Counted from the stretch's first letter, positions 25,621-35,537 are shown. The stretch: DNA of 64,000 bases from UBA5336 sp038522375 (GCA_038522375.1 JBCBKE010000001.1:1-64000), one strand, 5' to 3'. Numbers and translations are program-made. Notes: generated by a model from the sequence alone, not told the origin.

Positions 25621-28600
25621 ATGCCTGCAACGCCTGAAACCTGGCTCGACTCCTTTCCAGTGGCTGCTGGCGCAACCGGCGCCCAATCCCAACCCTCGAT
25701 CATCCAACTGACGAACGGCAACACCGTTGTCGCCTGGCTCGATGCCGCCAGCGGAAATGTGCTCGGCCAGGTCTTCTCTCCCATCGGTGAACCTGTTGGT
25801 GGCCAGTTGACCCTGGCCACGGCCACCGGTTCGATCGTGCTGGAGGACTTCGATCTCTATCCCCATGATGACGGAACGTTTGGCATGACGGTCGTCGGTG
25901 ACGACGGCACCAACGTGACCGTGACCAAGCTGGGTTATGATGCAGGCGGAGCGCCGGTCCTTGCCCAACTCGGTCAGGTCGCAACGCTCGCGGTATCGGG
26001 CGGCAGCGACATCATCACCCATGCAACGGCCGATCTCACGCTGTCATCGTCGGCCCGCGTTGCCTCATCGCCCGACACGGTATCGGTCTGGGTCGAAGAC
26101 GATAGCGCCGGAACGCAAACGATCAGGGCGGCGGCCTACAATGCCATCACCAACACATTCGATCCCGCCTTCACAGTGGCAACAACGACCGATTCGATCG
26201 CCGATATCGACGTGACGGGTCTCGATAGCGGTGATTTCGCGCTTGCCTGGACAATCAATGGCAGTTCAGGCGGCACGCGCGTCGCAGAGGTCTGGGCCCC
26301 AACCGGCACGCAGGTCGGCACCCAGAGCTTCGTCTCGTCTGCCACGCTCGGTGACGTGTCCATCCAGGCGTTGCCTGGCAGCGGTTTCGCCCTCGTTACC
26401 GAGGTGCTTTCGCCAACCGCCGCCATTGTTAGCGGTACCGTCTTCAGCGACGCTGCTGTCCTGGGCAGCTCGTTCTCTTTCAGCCTCGCCGCAAGCCCAT
26501 CGGGCGTGTCGCCAACCCTCGTTGCTCTCGCCGACGGCACCATCGCGGTGGCCTATGAGGGGCCTTCGGGCGTCGAGGCCCGCCGCTATGACGACCAGGG
26601 CAATGTCGTCTCTACGGCCACCATCACCGTCGATGCAGATGCAAACACCACCGGACTGACGGGGGTGCAGCTCAAGGATGGCCGCTTCCAGCTCAGCTGG
26701 GCCGACGGAACCGGCACTGTCGAAACCGAAATCTTCGACGTCAGGGACGGGTCCAATGTCACTGATTATGGCGGCGTGCTCTGGCAGATCGGCACAGTCG
26801 GAAACAATACCGGCATCCTGACCGAATCCGACAAGTTCTATGGCTGGACCGGCGATGACGTTGTCTCCGAAAATCAGGGTACGACTGCCGCCCGCGAGAT
26901 CTTCCTCGGTGACGGGGCCGACCGGATCAACGTCAACAGCGATATCGCAAACGGAAACACCTACTTCGGCGAAGCTGGGTCCGATACGATCAGCTGGCTC
27001 GACGCCGAGGGTCTGGACACGGGGGCCGGCGCCACCGTCGACTTGTTGGCCGGAACCTTCATCAACGGCACGACCACGGTCAGCATGGATGGGTTCGAAA
27101 ACGCCGTTGGCACCAACCTCGATGATACGATCATCGGCACGGCAGGGATCAACAGCCTCGATGGCGAGGCCGGCGATGATCGCTTCATCGGCTCGGATGG
27201 GGCGGATCGCTATTTCGGTGATGGCGGTTCCGACACGATCGATTATTCCCAGGCAGTCGCCGCCATCATCACGGATATGATCAATGGTGGAACCGTCGGG
27301 TTTGCAACGGGCGACACCTACGTTTCTGTCGAAAACATTGTCGGCTCGGACTTTGATGACCAGATCCTTGGCACCAACGCGGTGAATATCATCAATGGCG
27401 GTGCCGGCGCTGATACAATCAACAGCCGCAGCGGCGACGACATCTTCATCGCGTCGACCGGCAACGACACGCTTGACGGAAATGTCGGTTTCGACACGAT
27501 CGATTTCTCCGCCGAAACCGTTGCCGTCACCCTGGTTGCCGGATCGGTCGCCACCGGAGGCATGGTTGGCACTGCCGGAATCGCGACGGGGCAGACCTAC
27601 CTCTCGATCGAGAACGTCATCGGTACCCAGCTCGACGACGATCTCGCCGGCCGCGTCGATTTCGCCACGACCCTTTTCGGTGGAGACGGAAACGATACTC
27701 TGACCGGCGGAGGTGGCGCCGATACGCTGCTTGGCAATGGTGACAATGACACCCTGTTCGGACTCGGGGGCAATGACATCATGCGCGGCGGCACCGGAAT
27801 CGATGATCTCACCGGTGGCGACGGCGATGACACGCTGAACGGCGGGGCCGACAATGATACCCTGAGCGGTGGGGCCGACAATGATACGCTGCTGGGCGGT
27901 GACGGTATCGACACGCTCAACGGCGGTACGGGGATTGATACGCTGAATGGCGGCGCTGGTGACGACATCATGCGCGGAGAGGCAGGCACCGATACCCTCA
28001 ACGGTGGCGCCGGCAATGACGACATGTTCGGTGGCGACAATGCCGATGTTCTGCGGGGAGCCGCCGGCGCAGACGAGATCTCCGGCGAAAGTGGAAATGA
28101 CACGCTATTCGGCGGCGCTGACGATGACGAACTCGACGGCGGCGACGGAGATGACATCCTGAATGGCGGTGCCGGCGCCGACGATGTTTTCGGTTTTGGC
28201 GGCGATGACATCGTCAGGGGCATGGGCGGCAATGACGATGTTGCTGGCGGCGAGAATGACGACGATGTTTTCGGCGGGGCGGGCAATGACCGTTTGTTCG
28301 GCGATGATGGCGCCGATGAGCTGTTCGGCGGTGCCGGAGAGGATTACCTGCGCGGTGGGAGCGGCAATGATACCCTCATCGGACATGGCGGCGACGACAC
28401 GTTTGCCCTGTTCGCCAGCGACACCGGCTCTGACACGATCATCGGCTTCCGGGCTGGCGAAACCGTTGAATTGAATGGGTTCGGGTACAACACAACGACC
28501 GACGCCGCGTCCGACTTTTCCCAGAGCGGCAGTGATGTCATCTTCATCAATGGTTCGGTCACGGCGACGTTTAAGAGCGCTAGCCTCGCCGATGTCGTTG

Positions 28601-28857
28601 CCGGGATTGACGTGATCCAGCAGAACGTCGAGGCGCAACCGATTACCGAGCCCGAAGACGCCCGTGTGCAACCTTCAGACACGTTTGACTTCGGCGCGGT
28701 TGGAGCCAGCCAGGCACCGACGGCCGGACCGTTGGTGTCATTGGAGCGTGCCGAGCCGCCGATCGACGGCGACGATGCTGCCTTGTCTGTCCCATATGAT
28801 GACGGCACGGGGGTGAATTGGCTCGTTCCCGACGGCGACGACACCGAGATCGCCTGA
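25621..28857 (+). CDS. Large RTX calcium-binding protein, type I secretion substrate
   Basis: A 1078-residue, very acidic protein without a Sec signal peptide. Residues 1-400 contain beta-propeller-like repeats (PSIIQLTNGNTVVAWLD, GQVFSPIGEPVGG, and similar). Residues about 400-680 have spaced RTX-like units (GEAGSDTI, DGGSDTIDYS, GNDTLDGNVGFDTIDFS). Residues about 685-930 are a dense array of nonapeptides of form GGxGxDxLx. A domain (SDTIIGFRAGETVELNGFGY...) shared with the second RTX protein in this window follows, then an acidic 80-residue tail. No enzyme motif is seen. GAGGGA precedes the ATG. The type I ABC exporter and adaptor genes follow. Function could be surface layer, adhesion or matrix; unknown. 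Confidence 0.88.
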   Translation: MPATPETWLDSFPVAAGATGAQSQPSIIQLTNGNTVVAWLDAASGNVLGQVFSPIGEPVGGQLTLATATGSIVLEDFDLYPHDDGTFGMTVVGDDGTNVTVTKLGYDAGGAPVLAQLGQVATLAVSGGSDIITHATADLTLSSSARVASSPDTVSVWVEDDSAGTQTIRAAAYNAITNTFDPAFTVATTTDSIADIDVTGLDSGDFALAWTINGSSGGTRVAEVWAPTGTQVGTQSFVSSATLGDVSIQALPGSGFALVTEVLSPTAAIVSGTVFSDAAVLGSSFSFSLAASPSGVSPTLVALADGTIAVAYEGPSGVEARRYDDQGNVVSTATITVDADANTTGLTGVQLKDGRFQLSWADGTGTVETEIFDVRDGSNVTDYGGVLWQIGTVGNNTGILTESDKFYGWTGDDVVSENQGTTAAREIFLGDGADRINVNSDIANGNTYFGEAGSDTISWLDAEGLDTGAGATVDLLAGTFINGTTTVSMDGFENAVGTNLDDTIIGTAGINSLDGEAGDDRFIGSDGADRYFGDGGSDTIDYSQAVAAIITDMINGGTVGFATGDTYVSVENIVGSDFDDQILGTNAVNIINGGAGADTINSRSGDDIFIASTGNDTLDGNVGFDTIDFSAETVAVTLVAGSVATGGMVGTAGIATGQTYLSIENVIGTQLDDDLAGRVDFATTLFGGDGNDTLTGGGGADTLLGNGDNDTLFGLGGNDIMRGGTGIDDLTGGDGDDTLNGGADNDTLSGGADNDTLLGGDGIDTLNGGTGIDTLNGGAGDDIMRGEAGTDTLNGGAGNDDMFGGDNADVLRGAAGADEISGESGNDTLFGGADDDELDGGDGDDILNGGAGADDVFGFGGDDIVRGMGGNDDVAGGENDDDVFGGAGNDRLFGDDGADELFGGAGEDYLRGGSGNDTLIGHGGDDTFALFASDTGSDTIIGFRAGETVELNGFGYNTTTDAASDFSQSGSDVIFINGSVTATFKSASLADVVAGIDVIQQNVEAQPITEPEDARVQPSDTFDFGAVGASQAPTAGPLVSLERAEPPIDGDDAALSVPYDDGTGVNWLVPDGDDTEIA
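27676..28407 (+). repeat. RTX nonapeptide repeat array (coding)
   Basis: Dense run of 27-base coding units for GGxGxDxLx nonapeptides, the calcium-binding beta-roll. Some neighbours are nearly identical in DNA, e.g. two copies of GGGGCCGACAATGATAC between about 27844 and 27890, which points to recent unit duplication. Confidence 0.85.
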
Positions 28858-28883
28858 TCGCGCGAACGAACACAAGCGACCGG

Positions 28884-28913
28884 AGCGGGGCCACGTCGGG
28901 CGGGCGCCCCGCT
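28884..28913 (+). terminator. Hairpin after the RTX gene
   Basis: AGCGGGGC (28884-28891) pairs with GCCCCGCT (28906-28913), 14-base loop, followed by TTC. It lies 26 bases after the RTX stop. The T-run is short, so this may be a partial terminator that sets a high RTX-to-exporter ratio. Confidence 0.5.
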
Positions 28914-29142
28914 TTCGCGCCTTTGACCACTGTCATACATCCCATGGATCGGGTGGTTGCCTCCCGCTGTTCAGGGAAGATGACAGAGGGGTGTGTTGCG
29001 CGTTGGGGGAGGGCAGGATACTTGCTACAGGACGGGCGACGGGGCGCAGCCCCATGTTTGCGCAATGCCCGTTGCACGGTGCCGATTGAACCGCCCCATA
29101 AGCCATCTTAGGTGCTTGGTGCGGTGAGGAAACAGTAGACCC

Positions 29143-30966
29143 ATGAGCAGGCAGCAATCTGTCCAGGACACAAAGGCCGTCGCCGCCCTGAAGGGTGCGA
29201 TCAAGGACTCGCGGTCGATCTTCATTGCCGCCGGTGTCTTCGGGCTCGCCATCAACGTCTTGATGCTCACCGGCCCGCTCTACATGCTGCAGGTCTATGA
29301 CCGTGTGCTGGCCAGCCAGTCGGTTCCAACCCTTGTCGCACTCACGGGGCTCGTCGCAGGCCTTTACATAACCCTCGGGTTTCTCGACTGGATCCGCCAG
29401 TCAATCTTTACCGATGCGGGATCACGCTTCGAGGACAAGTTGTCAGAGCCCGCTTTCGAAGCGGTCATTGGCGAAAACATGCGTGATCCGGGCAAGCTCA
29501 GCGAACGCACGCTCTCCAGCCTCCGCCAGATCCGGAAATTCTACTCCGGCCCCGCCTTTCCGGCGATCTTCGACATTCCCTTCAGCCCCATGTTCTACCT
29601 GGTGCTGTTCATGCTGCACTGGGCCTACGGCTTGTGGGCGATCTTCGGCACCATTGTGCTTGTCATCCTCGCGGTGATCAACAAGCAGGTGTCGTCCGCA
29701 TCGGTGCAACGGGCCGAAGAGCTCGAACGCCACGCCCAGCAGACCACCATGGAAGTCATGCGCAATGTCGAAGTCATGGAGGCCATGGGCATGCGCGGTC
29801 GCATGGCCGAAAAATGGCGCGGGCTGAGCGATGAATCCGACCAGGCGATCCGCAAGTCCAGCCATTCTATGGGGGCCTTCGCCGCCAGCACAAAGGTGTT
29901 TCGGCTGTTCCTGCAGTCCGCGATCCTCGGGCTTGGCGCTTATCTCTCGATCATCGGAGTATCAACCCCCGGTGCCATGATCGCCGCCTCGATCATCATG
30001 GGCCGTGCGATCGCCCCCATCCAGTCGCTGGTTGGCCAATGGCGCACCATCGTCTCAGCGGGGACAGCCTGGACCGCGCTCAAGCAGCAACTGGAAGCGA
30101 CTGCGGACGAGGCCGATTCCATGGAGCTGCCGCCCATCAAGGGGCACTTGCGCCTGGAAAACGTCTACAGCGGCCCGCCCAGCGTGCGCGAGAACACTCT
30201 GCGGGGGATTTCGCTCGAAATCGAGCCCGGCGATATGCTCGGCGTTCTTGGCCCAAGCGCGTCGGGCAAATCCAGCTTTGCCCGTGTTGTCCTTGGACTC
30301 TGGCGAGCCCGTCACGGAGTGGTCCGTATCGATGGCGCCGATGTCCGCACCTATTCCAGGGAACAACTGGGCCCCCAGGTCGGCTACCTGCCCCAGCACG
30401 TCGATCTCTTTTCTGGCAGCGTCATGGAGAACATTTGCCGGTTCGATCCCGAAGCCACTCCCCAGGACATCGTCGCCGCAGCCCAGGCGGCCGGCTGCCA
30501 CCACATGATCCTTGCCCTGCCGGACGGCTACAACACGCCTGTCGGTGTCAATGGCAGCTACCTCTCGGCGGGTCAGCGCCAGCGCGTCGGGCTCGCCCGG
30601 GCGCTCTACAAGGAGCCGAACTTCGTCATCCTCGACGAGCCGAACTCCAATCTCGACAATTCCGGCGACCAGGCCCTGGCCAACGCGCTCCACGCCCTCA
30701 AACAGCGCGGGGCAACCAGCGTGATCATTGCCCACCGGCCCAATGCGATTGTCCATTGCACGAAACTGGCGGTGATTGAAAGCGGCGAACTCAAGGCGTT
30801 CGGTCCGCGCGACGAGATCCTGCCAAAGGTCCTGCCCAAGGGCGCTGTGCCCGGCGTGCGGCCGGCCCAGCCATTGCGCGCCGCATCCAGTGAGGACCAA
30901 GCCGGAACGACGATGGTCAAAGCGGTCGAACCGACCGGACAGACCAAGGGCACAGGTCAGAGCTAG
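29143..30966 (+). CDS. Type I secretion ABC transporter (PrtD/HlyB-like)
   Basis: Inner-membrane ABC exporter of 607 residues, half-transporter, for an RTX protein. The first domain has six membrane helices (first at FIAAGVFGLAINVLMLTGPLYML), no C39 peptidase domain. The ATPase domain has Walker A GVLGPSASGKSSFARVVLG near residue 370, Q-loop GYLPQHVDLFSG, signature YLSAGQRQRVGLARAL, Walker B FVILDEPNSNLD and H-loop IIAHRP. The overall pattern matches PrtD-type exporters. GAGGAAA precedes the ATG. It lies 285 bases after the RTX gene and 29 bases ahead of the adaptor gene. Its C-terminal 50 residues are low complexity. Confidence 0.93.
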   Translation: MSRQQSVQDTKAVAALKGAIKDSRSIFIAAGVFGLAINVLMLTGPLYMLQVYDRVLASQSVPTLVALTGLVAGLYITLGFLDWIRQSIFTDAGSRFEDKLSEPAFEAVIGENMRDPGKLSERTLSSLRQIRKFYSGPAFPAIFDIPFSPMFYLVLFMLHWAYGLWAIFGTIVLVILAVINKQVSSASVQRAEELERHAQQTTMEVMRNVEVMEAMGMRGRMAEKWRGLSDESDQAIRKSSHSMGAFAASTKVFRLFLQSAILGLGAYLSIIGVSTPGAMIAASIIMGRAIAPIQSLVGQWRTIVSAGTAWTALKQQLEATADEADSMELPPIKGHLRLENVYSGPPSVRENTLRGISLEIEPGDMLGVLGPSASGKSSFARVVLGLWRARHGVVRIDGADVRTYSREQLGPQVGYLPQHVDLFSGSVMENICRFDPEATPQDIVAAAQAAGCHHMILALPDGYNTPVGVNGSYLSAGQRQRVGLARALYKEPNFVILDEPNSNLDNSGDQALANALHALKQRGATSVIIAHRPNAIVHCTKLAVIESGELKAFGPRDEILPKVLPKGAVPGVRPAQPLRAASSEDQAGTTMVKAVEPTGQTKGTGQS

Positions 30967-30995
30967 CGCCACTACAAAGGCCAACGGGACACACC

Positions 30996-32285
30996 ATGAG
31001 CCGACGCAACATCTCAGTCAGACCGCTCTTCCTGGCGGGCTTCTTCATCATCTTCTTCGTGTTCGGCGGCATTACTGCCTGGTCGGTTTTTGCCCCTTTT
31101 GAAGGCGCCATCATTGCCACGGGCACCATCGCCGTCGAAGGCAACCGGAAAGCCGTGCAACACCTGGAGGGCGGCATCGTTTCCGAAATCAGCGTCCGGG
31201 AGGGCGATTTCGTCGAGGCGGGACAAGTGATCCTCCGGCTGGACGGCACCGCCACCCGTGCCCAGCTCGCCGCACTTGAATCCCGCCTGGCGGAGCTGGC
31301 GGTGCGGGAGGCTCGCCTGATCGCGGAGCAAACCGGGAGCCGGACCATCGAGATCCGTCCCGAATTTGACGATCTTGCCGCCCGCGCATCCGTTCAGTCC
31401 AGCCTCGCAGGCCAGGTTTCCCTGCGCAGTGCCCGCAGTGAGAGCCGCGAGTCCCAGGCGCGCATCATGCGCCAGAGGATGGAGCAGTTGCAGACCCGCA
31501 TCGCAGGCTCACAGAACGAGATTGCCGCCAAGCGGTCGGAACTGAGCCTTGTGGAACAGGAGGCGCAGAGCCTAGAGGGCCTGCGTGCCGATGGGCTCGT
31601 CACGGAAACCCGTATGCTTGAACTCGAGCGCGCCCAATTCCGCCTGCGCGGCGAACTCGAGGGCCTCAATTCCCAGATCGCCACCACCCGGGTGCAGATC
31701 GGGGAAACCGAACTGGAACTGCGCCGTCTTCAAGCCGGTTTCCTTGAGGAAGTGGTCCAGGAGCTGCGGGACGTGAAAGCCGAGATCGCTGAGCTGGCCG
31801 AACAGCGTATTGCCGCGCAGGACCGGCTGAAACGCCTTGACATCATTGCACCGACCCAAGGCTACGCCATCGGCGTTCGCGCCCATACCGTCGGCGGCGT
31901 TATCACGCCGTCAGAGCCGGTGCTCTTCGTTATCCCCCGCGACGACCGGCTGGTGGCCAAGATCAGGATCAACCCTGCCGATATCGACAAGATCACCCTT
32001 GGCCAGGATGCCCGGTTGCGCTTTTCGGCATTTGCCCAGAAGGATTCACCGGAAGTCGATGGCGCCATTGTGACGGTCTCTGCCGACGCCATAACGGATG
32101 AGCAGAGCGGGCTCCAGTACTATGAGGCGGTGGTCGAGTGGCCGCGCGAGGGGTCCGCGGCCGCTCGGTTCGAACTGCTCCCCGGCATGCCCGTTGAAGC
32201 CATGGTGAAAACCGAGAGCCGCAATGTGATGTCCTATCTCGTCAAGCCGTTCCAGGACGCCATGAGCCGGACATTCCGCGAGTAG
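30996..32285 (+). CDS. Type I secretion periplasmic adaptor (HlyD/PrtE-like)
   Basis: Membrane fusion protein of 429 residues that links the ABC exporter to a TolC-type outer-membrane channel. One N-terminal helix (about 9-31), a lipoyl-like half-motif VQHLEGGIVSEISVREGDFV (residues about 50-69), a long coiled coil (about 90-270), the second half-motif (IIAPTQGYAIGVRAHTVGGV), and a C-terminal beta-barrel domain ending in GMPVEAMVKTESRNVMSYL, the HlyD-family signature region. No TolC-like gene follows; the next gene is on the other strand. Confidence 0.93.
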   Translation: MSRRNISVRPLFLAGFFIIFFVFGGITAWSVFAPFEGAIIATGTIAVEGNRKAVQHLEGGIVSEISVREGDFVEAGQVILRLDGTATRAQLAALESRLAELAVREARLIAEQTGSRTIEIRPEFDDLAARASVQSSLAGQVSLRSARSESRESQARIMRQRMEQLQTRIAGSQNEIAAKRSELSLVEQEAQSLEGLRADGLVTETRMLELERAQFRLRGELEGLNSQIATTRVQIGETELELRRLQAGFLEEVVQELRDVKAEIAELAEQRIAAQDRLKRLDIIAPTQGYAIGVRAHTVGGVITPSEPVLFVIPRDDRLVAKIRINPADIDKITLGQDARLRFSAFAQKDSPEVDGAIVTVSADAITDEQSGLQYYEAVVEWPREGSAAARFELLPGMPVEAMVKTESRNVMSYLVKPFQDAMSRTFRE

Positions 32286-32298
32286 GTCTTGGTCCGCT

Positions 32299-34830
32299 CT
32301 ACACGCCCCTGAGGACCCGCATGGGCGGCTGGGAGAGTGTGCTCCATCCCACGGCTGCCCCACCAAGCGCTGATACCCCCACCGCCAATCCCACCACGGT
32401 CAACGCTTCGCGCCATGGCCAGGACCAACTCGCCTCGAAGACGTTCACCACGACGGGGTAAGCCGCGCCCACGCCGAGCAGGGCCCCGATCACCGCCCCT
32501 GCCGCACCGGCCAGGGCAAATTCGCCCGCATAGAGCCGCAACACCTCTCCGCGCTCGGCGCCAAACGTTTTCAGAACGGCCGTCTCCGCCCGTCGCTTCC
32601 GGGCCATCGCCGCAAACGCCCCCAGCAGGACCAGCAGTCCAGCCAGGGTGACGACGCCCGCCACGGCATTCACCGCGATCGCGATGTCGCCGAAGACCTG
32701 CGCGGCGCTCGCAAGGGCCGGGCGCGTCTGGAACACGACAACGTCGGGCAACGCTTCTCCCAGCCTGTCGATGATGACCTGTTCGTCCCGGGCATCGGTC
32801 CTGGCAATGGCAACGTGGTAGGGTTTTGCCGCCTCGAGGGTGCCGGGCGACAGGATGAAGGCCGTGTTCGATCCGATCCCGAAGGTTCCCCAATCCACTT
32901 TTCGCAGCGAGGCCACCGTCGCCTCCACATCTCGCCCGAACACTCGAAATCCCACCGTGTCGCCAATTCCCAATCCCAGGCCGGCCGCCGCCTCGGCCTC
33001 GACAGACACCAGCATTGGGCCGGAATAGTCGGCGTCCCACCATGCGCCATCGGTCAGAACCGCTTCGGGGGGTTGCGGTCCCAGGAATGTCACGCTGGTC
33101 TCGCCGCGTACCACCCAGCGTTCGCTCTCGGCCACGGTTTCGATATCCAGTGGCTCACCCTTCAGCGCCACGACCCGCGCCAGAAGGAATGGCGCCCGGC
33201 GAAACGCGTCAGCATCCCCAAGGTCCACGCCTTGGTCGGCCATGACCTGGTCGAACGTCTCGGTTCCGTCAGCCGGGATCTGGGAGAATATCAGCGACGG
33301 TGCATTGCTCGGCGCAGTTTCGCTGATCTGCCGGAGGAGGTTGGACTGGACGGAGGCCACCAGCGTCAACAGCGCCAGACCGAGACCGAGCGCTGGAACG
33401 ATGGTGGGCGCGAGCGAGCCGATCCCGCCGAGGTTCGCCAGCGTCAGGCGCCATAGCCCAGCCGCACCGCCAGCGGCCCCGCGCGCCAATCGCTTGATCC
33501 CATCGGCCGCCAGCAGGAAGGCGCCCCACGCGACCAGCGCCCCGCCCAAAAGGACAGCGGTCAGGAGCGGCCGTCCACTGGTCGCCACGGCCAATCCCGC
33601 CAGCGCCACGCCGGCGGCCAGCGACAAGCCCCGTTCCAGCCGCGGAGTCCGCTGGTTTTCATCTTCGCCAAGGTGCCGAAACAGGGCTGCCGGTTTCGTC
33701 GCACGCGCCCGTCCCAGTGCCGGCAGGGCGAAGACGGCGGCCGCCAGTGTACCCAGCACAAAGGCCTTCAACAGCGGCCATGGATAGATCCCGAGGGCCT
33801 GGGGGAGGGGGATCGAGCCGCCTGCGAAGGTCGCAAGCAGGAACGGGGTTGCGGCTCCGATCATCACCCCCACCAAGGCGCCGACGGAGGCAAGCACGGC
33901 GAGTTGCAGAAGATAGGCCTGGCGGATCAGCGCCCCATCGGCGCCCAGCGCCTTCAGGGCTGCGATCGACCCGGTCCGGCTCTCCAGGAATGACCCGGTC
34001 GCCTGGGCGACACCGAGCCCACCTGCCACCAGCGCGGCGATACCGACGATGGCGAGGAAATCATTCAGGGTGTCCAGCAGGCCCTGCAACCCGTCCACCG
34101 CATCGGCCGGTTCGCGCAGCCGCATTCCCCCGCCGGGAAATGCCGCATCAAAGGCTCCGGTCACGCTGTCTGCCGACTGGCCGTCCGCAAACGTCACGAT
34201 CAACTGCGTGCGAAACAATTGGCCCGTGGTCAGGCGACCGGCCTCCTCAAATCCGTCAATGCGGACCAGGGCTTCCGGACCGAAAGTCCCCGGAGTGCCG
34301 ACCCGGTCGGGAAGCCCGTCCAGCCTTGCCCGGACGACAGCGCGGATCGGGCCGATATCGACGGGGTCGCCTATCTTGACGTCGAACGCGTCGAGGAAAC
34401 TCTGGCTGACAACCGCACCCCACCGGTCACCTTCCAGCGCCAGCGCTGCCTCCAGATCGGATGCCCCACCGCCCAGCGTCACGGCGCCGATCAGCGGATA
34501 GGCGCCATCGACGGCCCGGACATCGATTTGGCGCCGCCGCTCACCCGCGGCACCCATCACATCCACAGTCACGACCTCAGCGACGGCCCCCAGGGTGTCG
34601 ATAAAGGTCCGCTCCTCGGGCGTTGCCCGCCGCTGGGCAGCCACGAACATCAGATCCCCACCGAGCAGGGTCCGCGCCTGCCCCGCAAGGCCGCGGGTAA
34701 ACGTTTCCGTGACGGCCCCCGATGCCGCGATGGCTGCGGTGCCAAGCGCGAGGCACGCAATATAGATCCAGAACCCCCGGAGCCCGCCGGCCAGCTCCCT
34801 TAGGGCGATTTTCCAGGCGGGACCCATCAT
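32299..34830 (-). CDS. ABC transporter permease, FtsX/MacB-like (YbbP type)
   Basis: Large permease of 843 residues with two FtsX repeats. An N-terminal helix (FWIYIACLALGTAAIAASGAV) and periplasmic domain are followed by a helix bundle around residues 255-380, more helices to about 490, a second large periplasmic domain (510-700) and three C-terminal helices (710-830) with ARKRRAETAVLKTFGAERGEVL, the FtsX-type coupling segment. Size and layout match YbbP, the partner of YbbA. Its ATG overlaps the stop of the ATP-binding gene by four bases. Proposed role: lipid or lipoprotein handling in the envelope; substrate unknown. Confidence 0.88.
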   Translation of the reverse strand: MMGPAWKIALRELAGGLRGFWIYIACLALGTAAIAASGAVTETFTRGLAGQARTLLGGDLMFVAAQRRATPEERTFIDTLGAVAEVVTVDVMGAAGERRRQIDVRAVDGAYPLIGAVTLGGGASDLEAALALEGDRWGAVVSQSFLDAFDVKIGDPVDIGPIRAVVRARLDGLPDRVGTPGTFGPEALVRIDGFEEAGRLTTGQLFRTQLIVTFADGQSADSVTGAFDAAFPGGGMRLREPADAVDGLQGLLDTLNDFLAIVGIAALVAGGLGVAQATGSFLESRTGSIAALKALGADGALIRQAYLLQLAVLASVGALVGVMIGAATPFLLATFAGGSIPLPQALGIYPWPLLKAFVLGTLAAAVFALPALGRARATKPAALFRHLGEDENQRTPRLERGLSLAAGVALAGLAVATSGRPLLTAVLLGGALVAWGAFLLAADGIKRLARGAAGGAAGLWRLTLANLGGIGSLAPTIVPALGLGLALLTLVASVQSNLLRQISETAPSNAPSLIFSQIPADGTETFDQVMADQGVDLGDADAFRRAPFLLARVVALKGEPLDIETVAESERWVVRGETSVTFLGPQPPEAVLTDGAWWDADYSGPMLVSVEAEAAAGLGLGIGDTVGFRVFGRDVEATVASLRKVDWGTFGIGSNTAFILSPGTLEAAKPYHVAIARTDARDEQVIIDRLGEALPDVVVFQTRPALASAAQVFGDIAIAVNAVAGVVTLAGLLVLLGAFAAMARKRRAETAVLKTFGAERGEVLRLYAGEFALAGAAGAVIGALLGVGAAYPVVVNVFEASWSWPWREALTVVGLAVGVSALGGAAVGWSTLSQPPMRVLRGV

Positions 34831-35537
34831 GCCAGCAACCCGCCCTGCATCCGCACGGTACGATCAGCACGGCTTGCGAGTAGTCCGTCATGGGTCACCA
34901 GTACGAGGCTCGCGCCCCTGTCTTTCGCGATCGCGAACAGCCTGTCGGCCACGCCTGCGCCGGTCTCGGCGTCGAGGTTCCCGGTGGGTTCGTCGGCAAA
35001 CACGATGGCAGGATCGCTCGCCAGCGCCCGCGCCACGGCCACCCGCTGGCGTTCCCCGCCAGACAATTGTCCAGGGTAATGGGTGATCCGACTGGACAGG
35101 CCCACCGCCTCCAGGGCGTCCTTGGCCCGGCTGTCCACACGGTCGATCCGCGCGATTTCGAGGGGCACCCGCACATTATCAAAGGCAGTCATGGTTTCCA
35201 GCAGGTGGAAGGATTGGAACACCATGCTCACCCGCCCCCTGCGCAGGCGGGCCAGCGCATCCTCGCCCATCCCGTCGATCCGTTGATCCAGCAACGTCAC
35301 CGCGCCCGAGGTCGCAGGCTCCAGACCTGCGGCCACTGCGATAAGGGACGACTTGCCGGACCCCGAGGGACCCACAATCGCAACGCTTTCGCCCGCGGCC
35401 ACGGAAAAATCGACGCCCTTGAGGATGTTCACGGGCCCCGCTTCGGCCCCCAGCGTTAGCGTGATCGCCCGCATATCCAGCGCAAGCGGTCGCGATCCGG
35501 TCTCGTCAACATCTTCTGGGTTCAGGGAAAGGCTCAT
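34827..35537 (-). CDS. ABC transporter ATP-binding protein (YbbA/LolD-like)
   Basis: ATPase subunit of 236 residues for the downstream permease. Walker A VAIVGPSGSGKSSLIAVAAG, Q-loop VFQSFHLLETMTAFDNVRVPLEI, signature YPGQLSGGERQRVAVARAL, Walker B AIVFADEPTGNLDAETG, H-loop VTHDGLLA. LolD/MacB subfamily features are clear. GGAG lies 8 bases before the ATG. It is divergent from a TesA-like esterase gene, the same neighbourhood seen in many Proteobacteria (ybbA-tesA), which supports the YbbA assignment. Confidence 0.92.
   Translation of the reverse strand: MSLSLNPEDVDETGSRPLALDMRAITLTLGAEAGPVNILKGVDFSVAAGESVAIVGPSGSGKSSLIAVAAGLEPATSGAVTLLDQRIDGMGEDALARLRRGRVSMVFQSFHLLETMTAFDNVRVPLEIARIDRVDSRAKDALEAVGLSSRITHYPGQLSGGERQRVAVARALASDPAIVFADEPTGNLDAETGAGVADRLFAIAKDRGASLVLVTHDGLLASRADRTVRMQGGLLA

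Noticed and set aside
27597..28286. Minus-strand frame rich in Pro and Ser opposite the RTX repeats
   Set aside because: Periodic product is forced by the repeat DNA of the RTX gene; same for the Val/Ala-rich plus-strand frame at 62903-63637.
27676..28407. Regularly spaced 27-base repeats that could look like a CRISPR array
   Set aside because: They are in-frame coding repeats for RTX nonapeptides with no constant repeat and variable spacer pattern, and no cas genes are nearby.
32286..32298. Terminator between the HlyD and YbbP-type genes
   Set aside because: Only 13 bases without dyad symmetry.
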